This document shows positions 45,193 through 53,445 of a stretch of DNA of 64,000 nucleotides, one piece after another; the stretch's first letter is position 1; each line of letters begins with the position of its first letter. The DNA comes from Planctomycetota bacterium. Its GTDB lineage: Bacteria > Planctomycetota > Planctomycetia > Pirellulales > Pirellulaceae. Position numbers and translations under genes: made by a program. The notes under the pieces were generated by a model that was not told the origin of the DNA, made no database searches, and saw nothing but the letters and a program-made list of their open reading frames with translations. The stretch covers positions 1-64,000 of the forward strand of contig CAUJHS010000071.1 in assembly GCA_963204915.1 (NCBI GenBank), in the 5' to 3' direction.

Positions 45193-45978
45193 CTAGGGTT
45201 GTTTCTTTTGGGCGAATAGCCAAACGTAGAACTCGGGGTTCGCGTACGTAGGACTCCATGAGTTATGACCGACCCCGGCATATTCCGTGTACTTTGGTTC
45301 TCCCCCTGCAGCTTCGAGGGCTTCAATCATTTCCCGTGAGCGTTGAGGTTTGACGGCCGTATCTTCGTCCCCGTGAAATGCCCAAATTGGGAGTTTCGCG
45401 ATACGGTTGGCAAAAGCCGGGTCGCCCCCACCGCAAACCGGTGCCGCCGCGGCAAACAGATTCGGATGTCGTTGAATCGCATCCCAGGCGCCATACCCGC
45501 CCATCGAGAGACCCGTGATGTAAAGACGATCGCCGTCAATCGAAAATTCCTTGCGCAGCTGCTCGATCAATTCAAGGACGAGGCGCATCGCATTGGCCGG
45601 CTTTTCGGGCATAGAATGACTTGAAAGCGTCCAGTCAACATTGACCCATTTTTCCTCAGAAGGACACTGCGGCGCGACAACAAAGCAAGGATACTTCTCG
45701 CGCAGTTGAGGAGCAGCAAAATCCTCCATACCCCACTTGAGTTGTGCTTCGTTATCGCTGCCCCGTTCTCCCGCACCGTGCAAGAAGACCACGAGGGGAT
45801 ACTTTTGAGCCGGGTCATATTTGCTGGGGCGCATTAGGCGGTAGGGCGAATTATCGCCCTGCGCATCGACACAAGTACGTGCTTCGTACATCTTCGTCCA
45901 CTCGCCAGCGTGTGCGATCGCGGCGTTTAGATAAAAGGCAAAGAAGCCTAACCAAACAACATGCGTTCTGCGCGACAT
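45193..45978 (-). CDS. Exported alpha/beta-hydrolase esterase
   Basis: A 261-residue protein with a signal peptide (hydrophobic 7-22, cleavage after AHA). The oxyanion strand is LVVFLHGAGERGSD, the nucleophile elbow is ITGLSMGGYGAWD (GxSxGG), and Asp and His are in FHGDEDTAVKP and AGVGHNSWSP. The family is the PHB-depolymerase-like/carbohydrate esterase group (prolyl-oligopeptidase-like). The frame is open to 46212, but that upstream part lies opposite the RING-like gene and is not typical protein; the ATG at 45978 fits the signal peptide. It lies 65 bases after the ubiquitin-like operon and may or may not belong to it. Confidence 0.88.
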   Translation of the reverse strand: MSRRTHVVWLGFFAFYLNAAIAHAGEWTKMYEARTCVDAQGDNSPYRLMRPSKYDPAQKYPLVVFLHGAGERGSDNEAQLKWGMEDFAAPQLREKYPCFVVAPQCPSEEKWVNVDWTLSSHSMPEKPANAMRLVLELIEQLRKEFSIDGDRLYITGLSMGGYGAWDAIQRHPNLFAAAAPVCGGGDPAFANRIAKLPIWAFHGDEDTAVKPQRSREMIEALEAAGGEPKYTEYAGVGHNSWSPTYANPEFYVWLFAQKKQP

Positions 45979-46043
45979 ACCATTGGTTCCAAAGTGGGGA
46001 GAGCGCGTTGTCGCGTTTTGGTGTAGCAATGTGTGACGATAAT

Positions 46044-46931
46044 TCACACATTCGGTCGCGCCAAGCGTGGCGACCACTTGTACTTGTGTTCGCCGCAGGC
46101 ATACACCGAGCATCCCCCAAAATAACGCCAGCAGTCGCGGTGATGGGGAGTGTCGCAAACCCGGCAATAAACAACCTCCCCGCCTTCGAGCGAGTCTCCA
46201 CAGACCTTGCAAACGGCTCCGACCGTCGCTTGCATAACTTCTTCACCAAAGTCAATCCCCGGCGCGAACGACGCAACCGCTAGTTCGTGCAACTCAAGCG
46301 ATTGTTCGATCCAAAGCCGCAAGACGCGGTCGGTGCGCATGACACCGCGTCGGGTAATCGTGAGCGAACCTTGGCGAAATCGCACTTGCACGTCATTTCC
46401 ACCTTGGAAGTAACGCAACCGGTCGATCTGCATCTGAACGTATCGTGTAAGAAGTTGGCGGGCTGCACGTGGATCGTCGGTGATCACCTCATAATTTAAG
46501 TCAAACTGCGGGGTTTCCGTTAATGGTTTTCTGGTTCCGAATAGGTAAGCCACACGCGACCAAAACTGGGCCGGAACGATCTCGCAGGTCGTGGATAAAA
46601 CTGCCCGAGACTCGCCATCAATCGGGATGCCCGGGCTGCAAACATATACGGGATTAGGAGCTTCATGAATTACGACTTGCGTTGATGCCGTCCCCAAAAT
46701 ACCAAGCGACCGCACCAAGCGAACGGTAACCGTAGTATCACGTCGGACCAGATGGAGCGTCGGAGGCGTCCAAATGCCGCCCGTGATGACGTTCCCTTGT
46801 AACGAATTGGCCGCTTGGCGCCACGACGCCACCAAACTAGCATTGCGCGCAATCGCAACGACCACGTTTAACGCGGCGACCACAACTGACAGAAAGAAGA
46901 TAATGGTTAGCCACTTTTCCACAGGTCGCAT
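46044..46931 (-). CDS. Membrane-anchored RING-like protein 1 of the Ubl operon
   Basis: A 295-residue protein, the most diverged of three paralogues. The membrane segment is at about 8-28. A middle beta-rich domain follows, sharing its pattern with the two genes upstream. The C-terminus has a RING-type zinc finger with the order C-x2-C-x11-C-x2-C-x3-HH-x2-C-x6-C-x4-C, from VCKVCGDS to YACGE. This matches the prokaryotic RING finger family 1 kind. The likely role is an E3-like factor that holds the E2 at the membrane, which is inference. The ATG at 46931 has AAAGGA five bases upstream; an in-frame Met at 46979 is less likely. It is the last gene of the operon. Confidence 0.85.
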   Translation of the reverse strand: MRPVEKWLTIIFFLSVVVAALNVVVAIARNASLVASWRQAANSLQGNVITGGIWTPPTLHLVRRDTTVTVRLVRSLGILGTASTQVVIHEAPNPVYVCSPGIPIDGESRAVLSTTCEIVPAQFWSRVAYLFGTRKPLTETPQFDLNYEVITDDPRAARQLLTRYVQMQIDRLRYFQGGNDVQVRFRQGSLTITRRGVMRTDRVLRLWIEQSLELHELAVASFAPGIDFGEEVMQATVGAVCKVCGDSLEGGEVVYCRVCDTPHHRDCWRYFGGCSVYACGEHKYKWSPRLARPNV

Positions 46932-46975
46932 GCATTCCTTTGACTGAGTCGTTCGCCAGTATTCTACCAAGCTGG

Positions 46976-47782
46976 TCAAACGCCGCGCGACGTATACCGC
47001 TTTTCACCGCAACCAAACGTCGAACAACCGCCGAAGTACACCCAACAATCTTCATGGTGAGGCGTGTGGCAACGTCGGCAATGGACCAGCTCTTCGGAAA
47101 TTCCTTCGCCACAAATCTGGCAGATCACATCCTCCGCCGAAGACGCTGACACGGTAGAAATGATCTCGATTCCGGATGTATTCTCTGACGTAGCGCGGTC
47201 ATGTAGGTCGAGCGCCGCCTCGATAAACGCCGTCAGTTCCGGCTCACTACGCAGAAGCCCTTCCTTCTTGACTCGCATTCGTCCACCACCGATCGCGACG
47301 TAAACATCGTCGGTGTCATGAAGGCGGCGCAGGCGATAGATTGAGGCCTGAACATCTGGAGTCAGTAAATCCCGGAGTGAACCAACGGAGTTGCCGCTAA
47401 TGATGAAGTCTTTGTCAAAGGCGGGGGAGCCGATCTCCACATCGAGCATGCCCATCATTTTTCCCACCCGCGAGGCGAATCGCTCGGGGTAGATCTCGCA
47501 GCGCGTGTGCATATCGGGCCACGAAATACTTAATTGCGTGTAATGAACGGAATGTTTTCCTCCCGTAGACTGATAATCAACCAATACCGATGCGCCATGC
47601 CATTCGAAGCGAATTTGGGATCCGCCGAACATTCCACCTTGAAAAGCTCGGCCATTAAACCGACGTGCAATGCGCTGGAATGTCCCATCCCGCTGAGCCG
47701 TAGCCCGGGAATGGTGATACATCATCAGGAAAATAATTCCTGCGATGATAATGAGCCAAAGCAACGAAAAGACATCTTCCAC
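46976..47782 (-). CDS. Membrane-anchored RING-like protein 2 of the Ubl operon
   Basis: A 268-residue paralogue of its neighbours. The membrane segment is at about 5-22; acidic residues precede it and basic ones (HHSRATAQR) follow, so the rest should be in the cytoplasm. The middle domain starts IARRFNGRAFQGGMFGG, very close to LARRFNGHYQSGGWFGR in RING protein 3. The zinc finger reads C-x2-C-x10-C-x2-C-x3-HH-x2-C-x6-C-x4-C (ICQICGEG to TFGCGE). The start is a GTG four bases after the previous stop, so translation is coupled. Confidence 0.87.
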   Translation of the reverse strand: MEDVFSLLWLIIIAGIIFLMMYHHSRATAQRDGTFQRIARRFNGRAFQGGMFGGSQIRFEWHGASVLVDYQSTGGKHSVHYTQLSISWPDMHTRCEIYPERFASRVGKMMGMLDVEIGSPAFDKDFIISGNSVGSLRDLLTPDVQASIYRLRRLHDTDDVYVAIGGGRMRVKKEGLLRSEPELTAFIEAALDLHDRATSENTSGIEIISTVSASSAEDVICQICGEGISEELVHCRRCHTPHHEDCWVYFGGCSTFGCGEKRYTSRGV

Positions 47783-47786
47783 AACA

Positions 47787-48644
47787 TTAGTCCAAGGTGG
47801 TCGAGGTTTCCGACGACGGGGGGCTGACCAACGGCATGGCGACGCGTGGTATGACGAATTCCGGTTCGCGGCAGCCGTATGTCGAACACGCGCCGTAGTA
47901 CATCCAGCAATCGCGATGATGCGGTGTTTTGCAGCGGCGGCACAACACGACGTCTTCCGTCAAACCTTCGCCACATACCTTGCAAATACAGTCCTCGATG
48001 GACTCGACCGTTTGATGCTGCAAGAACTCGATGCTTTGCGATCGCGACAACAACGCCTGATCGTATAACTCAAGCGAGAGCTTCACCAACTCGCCAACGT
48101 GCTCAACCACACCATGCTTGGGGAACTCTTTCCGCACTAACATCTGACCTTGGCTAACCGAGACGCCGACATCGTCGTTCCCCAGCAGAAATCGAATGCG
48201 ACTCATTTGAAGGTGCACGCCATCGCTAAAGAAACGTCTTGTCTCGTAGTCAGGCTCGCCTCGCAGCACGTATTCGGATTCCATCGCCCCCGTTTGGCCA
48301 ACCGACGATGACCGTGTATTCCGATAGTAATCGTTTACTTGCGTCCGCCGTGGAAGCGCTTCACACTTTAATTCCCTATCGGGATAACTGATTTGAACCC
48401 GGAGATACGTTCGCCGCGGTCGCCCACTGTTGATCGCATCAACCAGGACAATTGCGCCTCCGTAATAGAATCGCACGTTGGGGCGCCCAAACCAACCGCC
48501 GGATTGGTAGTGTCCGTTAAAGCGTCGCGCCAGGATCGAAAAGGCGCGGCGCCAGCGATTGGCGCCTGGGCGCCCTTGCGACGCGATGCTCATCGTCACG
48601 CCTAAGACCATGAGCATAAAGAGAAAAAACGCCACACATTCCAT
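47787..48644 (-). CDS. Membrane-anchored RING-like protein 3 of the Ubl operon
   Basis: A 285-residue paralogue. The membrane segment (about 3-22) is followed by basic residues (GRPGANRWRR), so the finger should face the cytoplasm. The middle domain starts LARRFNGHYQSGGWFGR. The zinc finger is C-x2-C-x10-C-x2-C-x3-HH-x2-C-x6-C-x4-C (ICKVCGEG to TYGC), followed by a 30-residue tail. I place the start at the ATG at 48644, one base after the stop of the E2-variant gene; a TTG three codons upstream overlaps that gene. This tight coupling ties the RING-like proteins to the E2 genes. Confidence 0.87.
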   Translation of the reverse strand: MECVAFFLFMLMVLGVTMSIASQGRPGANRWRRAFSILARRFNGHYQSGGWFGRPNVRFYYGGAIVLVDAINSGRPRRTYLRVQISYPDRELKCEALPRRTQVNDYYRNTRSSSVGQTGAMESEYVLRGEPDYETRRFFSDGVHLQMSRIRFLLGNDDVGVSVSQGQMLVRKEFPKHGVVEHVGELVKLSLELYDQALLSRSQSIEFLQHQTVESIEDCICKVCGEGLTEDVVLCRRCKTPHHRDCWMYYGACSTYGCREPEFVIPRVAMPLVSPPSSETSTTLD

Positions 48645-48645
48645 G

Positions 48646-49305
48646 CTATTCAATATACAAAATGTCTTCGCCGCCGTCGCTTGAATCTTCTCGTACCGCG
48701 TTTGACGTCGCGGTTTCGTCGCCTATGTACAAAATCTCGCCTTGGTCAATGACTACCGGTCGAATCGCCCGTTGTGCACCACGTCGCTCATAGCGAATCA
48801 CGTTAGGGTTGACGGCTCGCACCCGGTCACGCAAGGCGCGTTCGTCGGTCGGCAATTCCACGGATTTCTGATCTTTGTACCAATTGCGAGCCGTATAATT
48901 AACGGCCCGATCCATATCGATATATTCTAGCCGTGTCGCGTCCCACAATCGTTCGCAAACCTCATCGAGCGTGATGCTTGACTGCCAAGGTAGACCTACA
49001 TCACGCAGGTTGATGAATCCGCTAAACGAGATATTGGGATGAAAGATCGAAGTAATCCACCGCACATCAGGAGGCCGATCGGGATACGAATAGGGCAGCC
49101 GGAGGTCGCAGCGATGTAGCTCTAAATACTCGACTTCTATCCCTACGCCGGGATCCCGCTTGATGCTCTTTCCGCGAAATATCAGCGTATAACGATCGGG
49201 CGGATGTCCGCTGGCTTCAAAGTCAAAAATAGAGCTATCCCGCTTCAGAGACTCTAACGCCTCCAAATCGGCCTGTAGGCGCGCGTTGCGGGCGGAATCG
49301 GACAC
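48646..49305 (-). CDS. E2-like protein without catalytic cysteine (E2 variant)
   Basis: A 219-residue protein with the ubiquitin-conjugating (UBC) fold: a helix and the strand pattern YTLIFRG, LRLPYSYPDRPPDVRW, then IFHPNISFSGFINLRDVG (HPN at 89-91) and the helix SITLDEVCERLWD. Where active E2 enzymes have Cys, this protein has Asn99 (FINL against VVCL in the second E2 of this operon). It should not form a thioester and may assist the active E2, like UEV proteins such as Mms2; that is inference. I use the GTG at 49305, with GAGGAG seven bases upstream, because it lines up with the start of the other E2. The frame is open to a TTG at 49365. The tail ends ILYIE. Confidence 0.85.
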   Translation of the reverse strand: MSDSARNARLQADLEALESLKRDSSIFDFEASGHPPDRYTLIFRGKSIKRDPGVGIEVEYLELHRCDLRLPYSYPDRPPDVRWITSIFHPNISFSGFINLRDVGLPWQSSITLDEVCERLWDATRLEYIDMDRAVNYTARNWYKDQKSVELPTDERALRDRVRAVNPNVIRYERRGAQRAIRPVVIDQGEILYIGDETATSNAVREDSSDGGEDILYIE

Positions 49306-49379
49306 GGCAAACTCCTCATTGCGCTTTACAAACGAACCAGTTCGGACACCGCGCGCGACGGTCAACAGATAAGCTCGCG

Positions 49380-50807
49380 TTAGCTCGCGCTAGGTCCGCC
49401 TGAAGGGTTATTCGGCGGCGGATTCTTTTCCTCGGAAAACATTTCCTCGTCGTCACGCCGGCCAAACGTAAAGACCAACGCACCGCCCACAATCAAAAGC
49501 AACGCAGCAGCAACGCCGATCGCGGCGTACCACGTCCAATTGCGTTCTGTTTTGCCTTCGGCGGTATCTTCTTTTTCCGATTTTGCCTTTGGCTCATATT
49601 TTTCCAGACGCTTTTCGGTGTCGGAAAGCAACGCGGTAAGGCGTTCATTACGGTCGAGATATCGTCGATTGTCAGACTCGAGCCGCGCGATCCTACCCTG
49701 GAGATCAGCTTTGTCCTGCTTGCGTGTGGTTTGCTCGCGCCGTAAGGCCGCCTCGGCCTCCCGCACGCGAGAACCTTTATCAAGCACTGAACTTTCCAGT
49801 TCGGCGACGCGTTGCCGTTCCTCCATCAACGATGTGACAAGACCTTGGGGCGCTACGTTAACTTCGCCCAGCACTTGGTCAAGGACTGCGCGCTGCGCAT
49901 CAAGCCGTGCTTGTTCTGAACGGATGGCCGCAATGTCGGCCAAGCGTTCCTCGATCGCTTGTAGTTGTTTGTCCCGCGCCGTTGCTGACTCAGCGTCGCT
50001 CAGCGGCGCTAAAGTTTTCCAAGCGACCAACGCGAGGAAACAAAACTGCACCGTCAGCATGGCCATGATCGCCGGCGCTTGCCACGCGCCGCGGCTATCG
50101 GAAATGTTGACCACCGGCGCGGGGTAAGGACCAGAATGCCCACCAAACCGAGGATCGTGAGCCATTGTTGCTTCGCCCTCCAATCGAGCCGCGTAGTATT
50201 CCAATTCCTGGGCGCGAAACCTTGAGCCGATTAAGTAAAAACCGTTGGTGCGTCGCGTACGTTGGGACGGGTTGTTCGTCCATTGAAAAAAGCCGCGATC
50301 ATCACGACATGGGTCGATCACTAACGCGACATCCAACGGTTTGTTAAAAAAATTGTCGCAAATGAACATATCCATTCCCGACAAAAACACACCCCAATCT
50401 GGATGTGTGTGATACCAGCCCACCATTTGCAGTTCTTCGGGAAACTCGTCCCGTTCGCGCGTGATTTGGCTCCAGGTGTCGTGCGTGAACTTGAAGCTGC
50501 CCTTCGTGCTTTCGTAGTGTTGGGCGCGTAAACTGTCGGTCACAATTACAAACGGACGACCGTCTTCATCCACATACTGGCCTCCAAGCAGTACGCCGCC
50601 TAATTCAACACCCGTGTTCGATTGTGCGTGGGACTCCATGTCTCGCATCGCATCGACGTCGACGTATACGCGCAGATCTTCCTCATCCGGCGAGAAAACC
50701 GGCACGACGGCGAAATGCTTGTTCTCATCGGGGCGGCGTTGAGTTTGCCGCTCGACTTGCTGAACATCGCCGAACGAGATTTCGTCGGATTCGCTAGAAG
50801 AAGTCAT
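49380..50807 (-). CDS. JAMM-domain peptidase with two membrane segments and coiled coil
   Basis: A 475-residue protein. The JAB/MPN+ domain (about 45-200) has all JAMM residues: Glu68 in VELGG, His133 and His135 in WYHTHPDW, Ser143 and Asp146. A membrane segment at about 245-265 follows, then a long coiled coil (275-415) and a second membrane segment (425-449), with an acidic, Pro-rich tail. JAMM enzymes are zinc isopeptidases that remove or process ubiquitin-like proteins, so the expected role is deconjugation. Membrane and coiled-coil parts are unusual for this family. It lies 65 bases after the E1 gene. Confidence 0.92.
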   Translation of the reverse strand: MTSSSESDEISFGDVQQVERQTQRRPDENKHFAVVPVFSPDEEDLRVYVDVDAMRDMESHAQSNTGVELGGVLLGGQYVDEDGRPFVIVTDSLRAQHYESTKGSFKFTHDTWSQITRERDEFPEELQMVGWYHTHPDWGVFLSGMDMFICDNFFNKPLDVALVIDPCRDDRGFFQWTNNPSQRTRRTNGFYLIGSRFRAQELEYYAARLEGEATMAHDPRFGGHSGPYPAPVVNISDSRGAWQAPAIMAMLTVQFCFLALVAWKTLAPLSDAESATARDKQLQAIEERLADIAAIRSEQARLDAQRAVLDQVLGEVNVAPQGLVTSLMEERQRVAELESSVLDKGSRVREAEAALRREQTTRKQDKADLQGRIARLESDNRRYLDRNERLTALLSDTEKRLEKYEPKAKSEKEDTAEGKTERNWTWYAAIGVAAALLLIVGGALVFTFGRRDDEEMFSEEKNPPPNNPSGGPSAS

Positions 50808-50872
50808 GTCGGCAAGCGGGCTGGCTGGCAGCCGCGCAAAGGTATTAAACGCGTTGAGCGTGCAAGTGTTAA

Positions 50873-52033
50873 CTAGAGCGCGCGGTCGCCCCCCAGCAAA
50901 AACACTTGTTCGCTTTGATCAGTGGTCACACGAACTATGTCGTAGGGTGGTATGCCTAGCTCTCGAAGTTTCCTACCGGCCAAGGATGAGTTTTCTTCAA
51001 TGGTGTGCTCTAACGTCGGTCGCGCCATTTTCCCGCACTGTGGACACTGGGCTTCTTTCATACCTACCAGTTGCAACGGCCGAAAGACTTCCTGGCTATT
51101 CCCACATTCGGTGCAGTCCAACGAAACCACGAGGTCGCGGTCGAGCGAAAGCCTCATGTTGGTTTGATCGTCTACGAGCGCATGCGCCGTGGCGAATAAA
51201 TCTTGCGCCGTATTCCCGTTAGCCGTTAGCGGAACTTCCATCGGATCGGGGTAGGTTTCGTGGCTCAGACAGTCTTCACGGCGCTGATAGTCCGTCTTAT
51301 AGAAGTTATTCGCCAATCCGTTGTACACCATCGCCTGTCCCGAGGAGACCGGCATTGAATGCAGCAACTTGAGCGCTTCTTGCGTTTGCAATCCCGCGAT
51401 CATCGAGGAAATGGTTGGCGCGGTCGGCACTTTGCCAGCTTGAATATCCTCCTGACGCAATAATGGGCAGCTATACCGCAAGTTGATGAGATGATAGTCA
51501 TTCTCCGTCATGGCGCATTCGTAACAAGCGCCATCGGGTGGAGCGAACACCTTGACCACGCCATTGATTTCTTGAATGCCCCCGTCGATCCAAGGAGTAT
51601 TCACTTTCCAACACTGTCGATTCACCCATAGGCGGGCCTCGCGATTGTCGAGGCAGCCGATCACCACATCGGCGTCGCGAAACAAACCCAATCCTACATC
51701 GGTGATGATATTGGCCGGGAGAGCGTGAATCTTAAGTGCCGGATTGAGATCGGCCAGCGCTTCCGCGGCTGCGACCGCCTTCGATCGGCCTTGATCGCGC
51801 GCGCGAAATAAAACGGAACGAGTCAGGTTGGAAGCCTCGATCTCGTCAAAATCGACAATATAGACCGAGCCAACTCCCAGGAGCGCGAGGTTTTTCAGCA
51901 CTTCGTTGCCCAGCGCTCCAGCTCCGACGACGAGGATCTTCGCCCGCGATAGTTTTTCCTGGTCCCACCAGGCGATGAGGCGAAAGCGTGCATAGCGGTC
52001 GTCATCATCAATGAACAAAACGTCGTCGGCCAT
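50873..52033 (-). CDS. E1/ThiF-like activating enzyme with zinc ribbon
   Basis: A 386-residue enzyme that should adenylate the C-terminal Gly of the ubiquitin-like protein. The Rossmann motif is VVGAGALG (36-42), with Asp61/Asp63 in VDFDEIEASNLTRS and Asn69/Arg72 of the adenylation site. CYEC (170-173) and CPLL with Cys189 lie in the region where E1 enzymes have the thiolate Cys; Cys189 in RYSCPLL is my candidate. A C-terminal zinc ribbon (Cys307, Cys310, Cys330, Cys333) and a final beta module (LRELGIPPYDIVRV) follow. The layout is that of E1-like enzymes of prokaryotic ubiquitin-like operons rather than of ThiF or MoeB for sulfur transfer. Confidence 0.93.
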   Translation of the reverse strand: MADDVLFIDDDDRYARFRLIAWWDQEKLSRAKILVVGAGALGNEVLKNLALLGVGSVYIVDFDEIEASNLTRSVLFRARDQGRSKAVAAAEALADLNPALKIHALPANIITDVGLGLFRDADVVIGCLDNREARLWVNRQCWKVNTPWIDGGIQEINGVVKVFAPPDGACYECAMTENDYHLINLRYSCPLLRQEDIQAGKVPTAPTISSMIAGLQTQEALKLLHSMPVSSGQAMVYNGLANNFYKTDYQRREDCLSHETYPDPMEVPLTANGNTAQDLFATAHALVDDQTNMRLSLDRDLVVSLDCTECGNSQEVFRPLQLVGMKEAQCPQCGKMARPTLEHTIEENSSLAGRKLRELGIPPYDIVRVTTDQSEQVFLLGGDRAL

Positions 52034-52131
52034 GAGCGGAGCTTTCCAGCTAGGAATCGATACCTGTATCTAGCTACCTTTTGCACTGGGCAGGGGCTTG
52101 CCGTGTGCGGGGTATTGTAGCACTCGCTCCG

Positions 52132-52668
52132 CTATTTTGCTGCTGGTTGCCCCCAAACGCAAATAAAACCACAGTTTTCAATTTCATCGCTGCGCCATTG
52201 GAAGAAACCGAATTCCTGGCGCCGCGGATCGACCACCATCGCCACTTGCCATATCTCGCTAAAGTAATTGCGATGGATGAATTTGTCGTGTTCTGACAAA
52301 AAGATGCCAAAATTGGGATGCGTATGATGCCATCCCACAACCATGTCTTGAGGGTAACGACGGTCGCGCTCGCGATGCATGGCCGACCATGTTTCGTGCG
52401 TAAAGGTCAAGGAGCTTGCTTTCGAGCGCGCGTCGACCGCCGGAAGGAAATGTCGAATTTCGAGGTAAGGACGCTGATCTTCAAACACTCCGCCAAGTAA
52501 GAACCCACCAAGCTCGCGCGTCAGATCCGCTTCTGAGTAATCGAGAATCTCCTCAAGGACTGACTCGTACAGAAAAATCGGATAGGCGTCGTCGTGGATG
52601 GTGCCAATAACCTTTCCTTGCGAACGGTCTTGCCGAGCAGGTGCCGGTTTGGAAATAGGATGCAGCAT
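52132..52668 (-). CDS. Small JAMM-domain peptidase
   Basis: A 178-residue, single-domain JAB/MPN+ protein. The JAMM motif is complete: Glu52 in RELGG, His115 and His117 in HHTHPNF, Ser125 and Asp128 in SEHDKF. The core is similar to the JAMM domain of the larger protein in the same operon (both have FTHxTWS, GWxHTHP and VDPxR) but membrane and coiled-coil parts are missing. It should act as the soluble deconjugating enzyme. It lies between the E2 gene (66 bases) and the E1 gene (98 bases). Confidence 0.92.
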   Translation of the reverse strand: MLHPISKPAPARQDRSQGKVIGTIHDDAYPIFLYESVLEEILDYSEADLTRELGGFLLGGVFEDQRPYLEIRHFLPAVDARSKASSLTFTHETWSAMHRERDRRYPQDMVVGWHHTHPNFGIFLSEHDKFIHRNYFSEIWQVAMVVDPRRQEFGFFQWRSDEIENCGFICVWGQPAAK

Positions 52669-52734
52669 GGATTAAAAATCCGGAGCAATAGCCACGTGAC
52701 GAACCAATGCCCGGCGCCGCTAGAGAAGCGAGCG

Positions 52735-53397
52735 CTATTCGATGAAAAATATCTCGGAGTCTCCTGACTCAATCACCTCGGCCTCGATAATTTCTCCGCT
52801 GTCCAAAAATACAACTTCCGCGGCCATCGCAGGCCGCTGACTGGCCGTCATAGCAGGGCGCGTTGGGAGTTCGGGCGAAGTGGAAGGTCGATTCACCGAA
52901 TCGCGCGCCAGTTTGTCGCGCAGGGGACGCGAGTCGAGCGGCAAACGGAACTCATTTTGTGTCTTTGCCCACAACGCGGCCTCGCGATTGTAGGGACTAT
53001 CAACGTCGTAGTTTGCGTAGCGAATCATATCCCATAGCATCACACATAATTCATCCAGGTTCAGGCTTGGCACCCAGTGCGTACCATACCCGCCCAGACA
53101 AACAACGCCGCCGCCGGAAATATTCGGATGAAAGATTGGGGTTTTCCATTGAAGCTCTGGCATCATGCGCGGATAGGAAGCCCCGAGTTTGATGCTGACT
53201 TCGTGGAGATCGCGCATGGCCAGCCGCCCTCCTCCCGGTGGACGCCAAATGCCTTTGCCATGAAACCGTACAACATACGATTCGGCGGGGTCTCCGAACG
53301 GCGTAAAGTCCAAAATGGTGCTTTCGGCGTGGAGTTTTTCCAATGAATTACGGTCTGTGCGCAGGCGGCGAGTGCGAGGCGAGTCGCGTCTGACCAT
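52735..53397 (-). CDS. E2-like conjugating enzyme with catalytic cysteine
   Basis: A 220-residue protein with the E2 (UBC) fold. VRFHGKGIW, LGASYPRMMPELQWKTPIFHPNI (HPN at 90-92), then GGGVVCLGG, whose Cys100 sits at the distance expected for the E2 active site, and the helix LNLDELCVMLWDMI. The tail is polar and ends SEIFFIE, similar to ILYIE of the Cys-less paralogue. It should accept the ubiquitin-like protein from the E1 as a thioester. The ATG at 53397 has AAGGA about nine bases upstream. It is separated from the Ubl gene by 48 bases. Confidence 0.92.
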   Translation of the reverse strand: MVRRDSPRTRRLRTDRNSLEKLHAESTILDFTPFGDPAESYVVRFHGKGIWRPPGGGRLAMRDLHEVSIKLGASYPRMMPELQWKTPIFHPNISGGGVVCLGGYGTHWVPSLNLDELCVMLWDMIRYANYDVDSPYNREAALWAKTQNEFRLPLDSRPLRDKLARDSVNRPSTSPELPTRPAMTASQRPAMAAEVVFLDSGEIIEAEVIESGDSEIFFIE

Positions 53398-53445
53398 GCG
53401 TGACAATCCTTGCAAAATGGGGAACGGCGCGGAACAAAAGGCCGA

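Noticed and set aside
50873-52033. ThiF/MoeB role in thiamine or molybdopterin synthesis
   Set aside because: The neighbours are two E2-fold proteins, two JAMM peptidases and a Ubl; no thi or moa genes are near.
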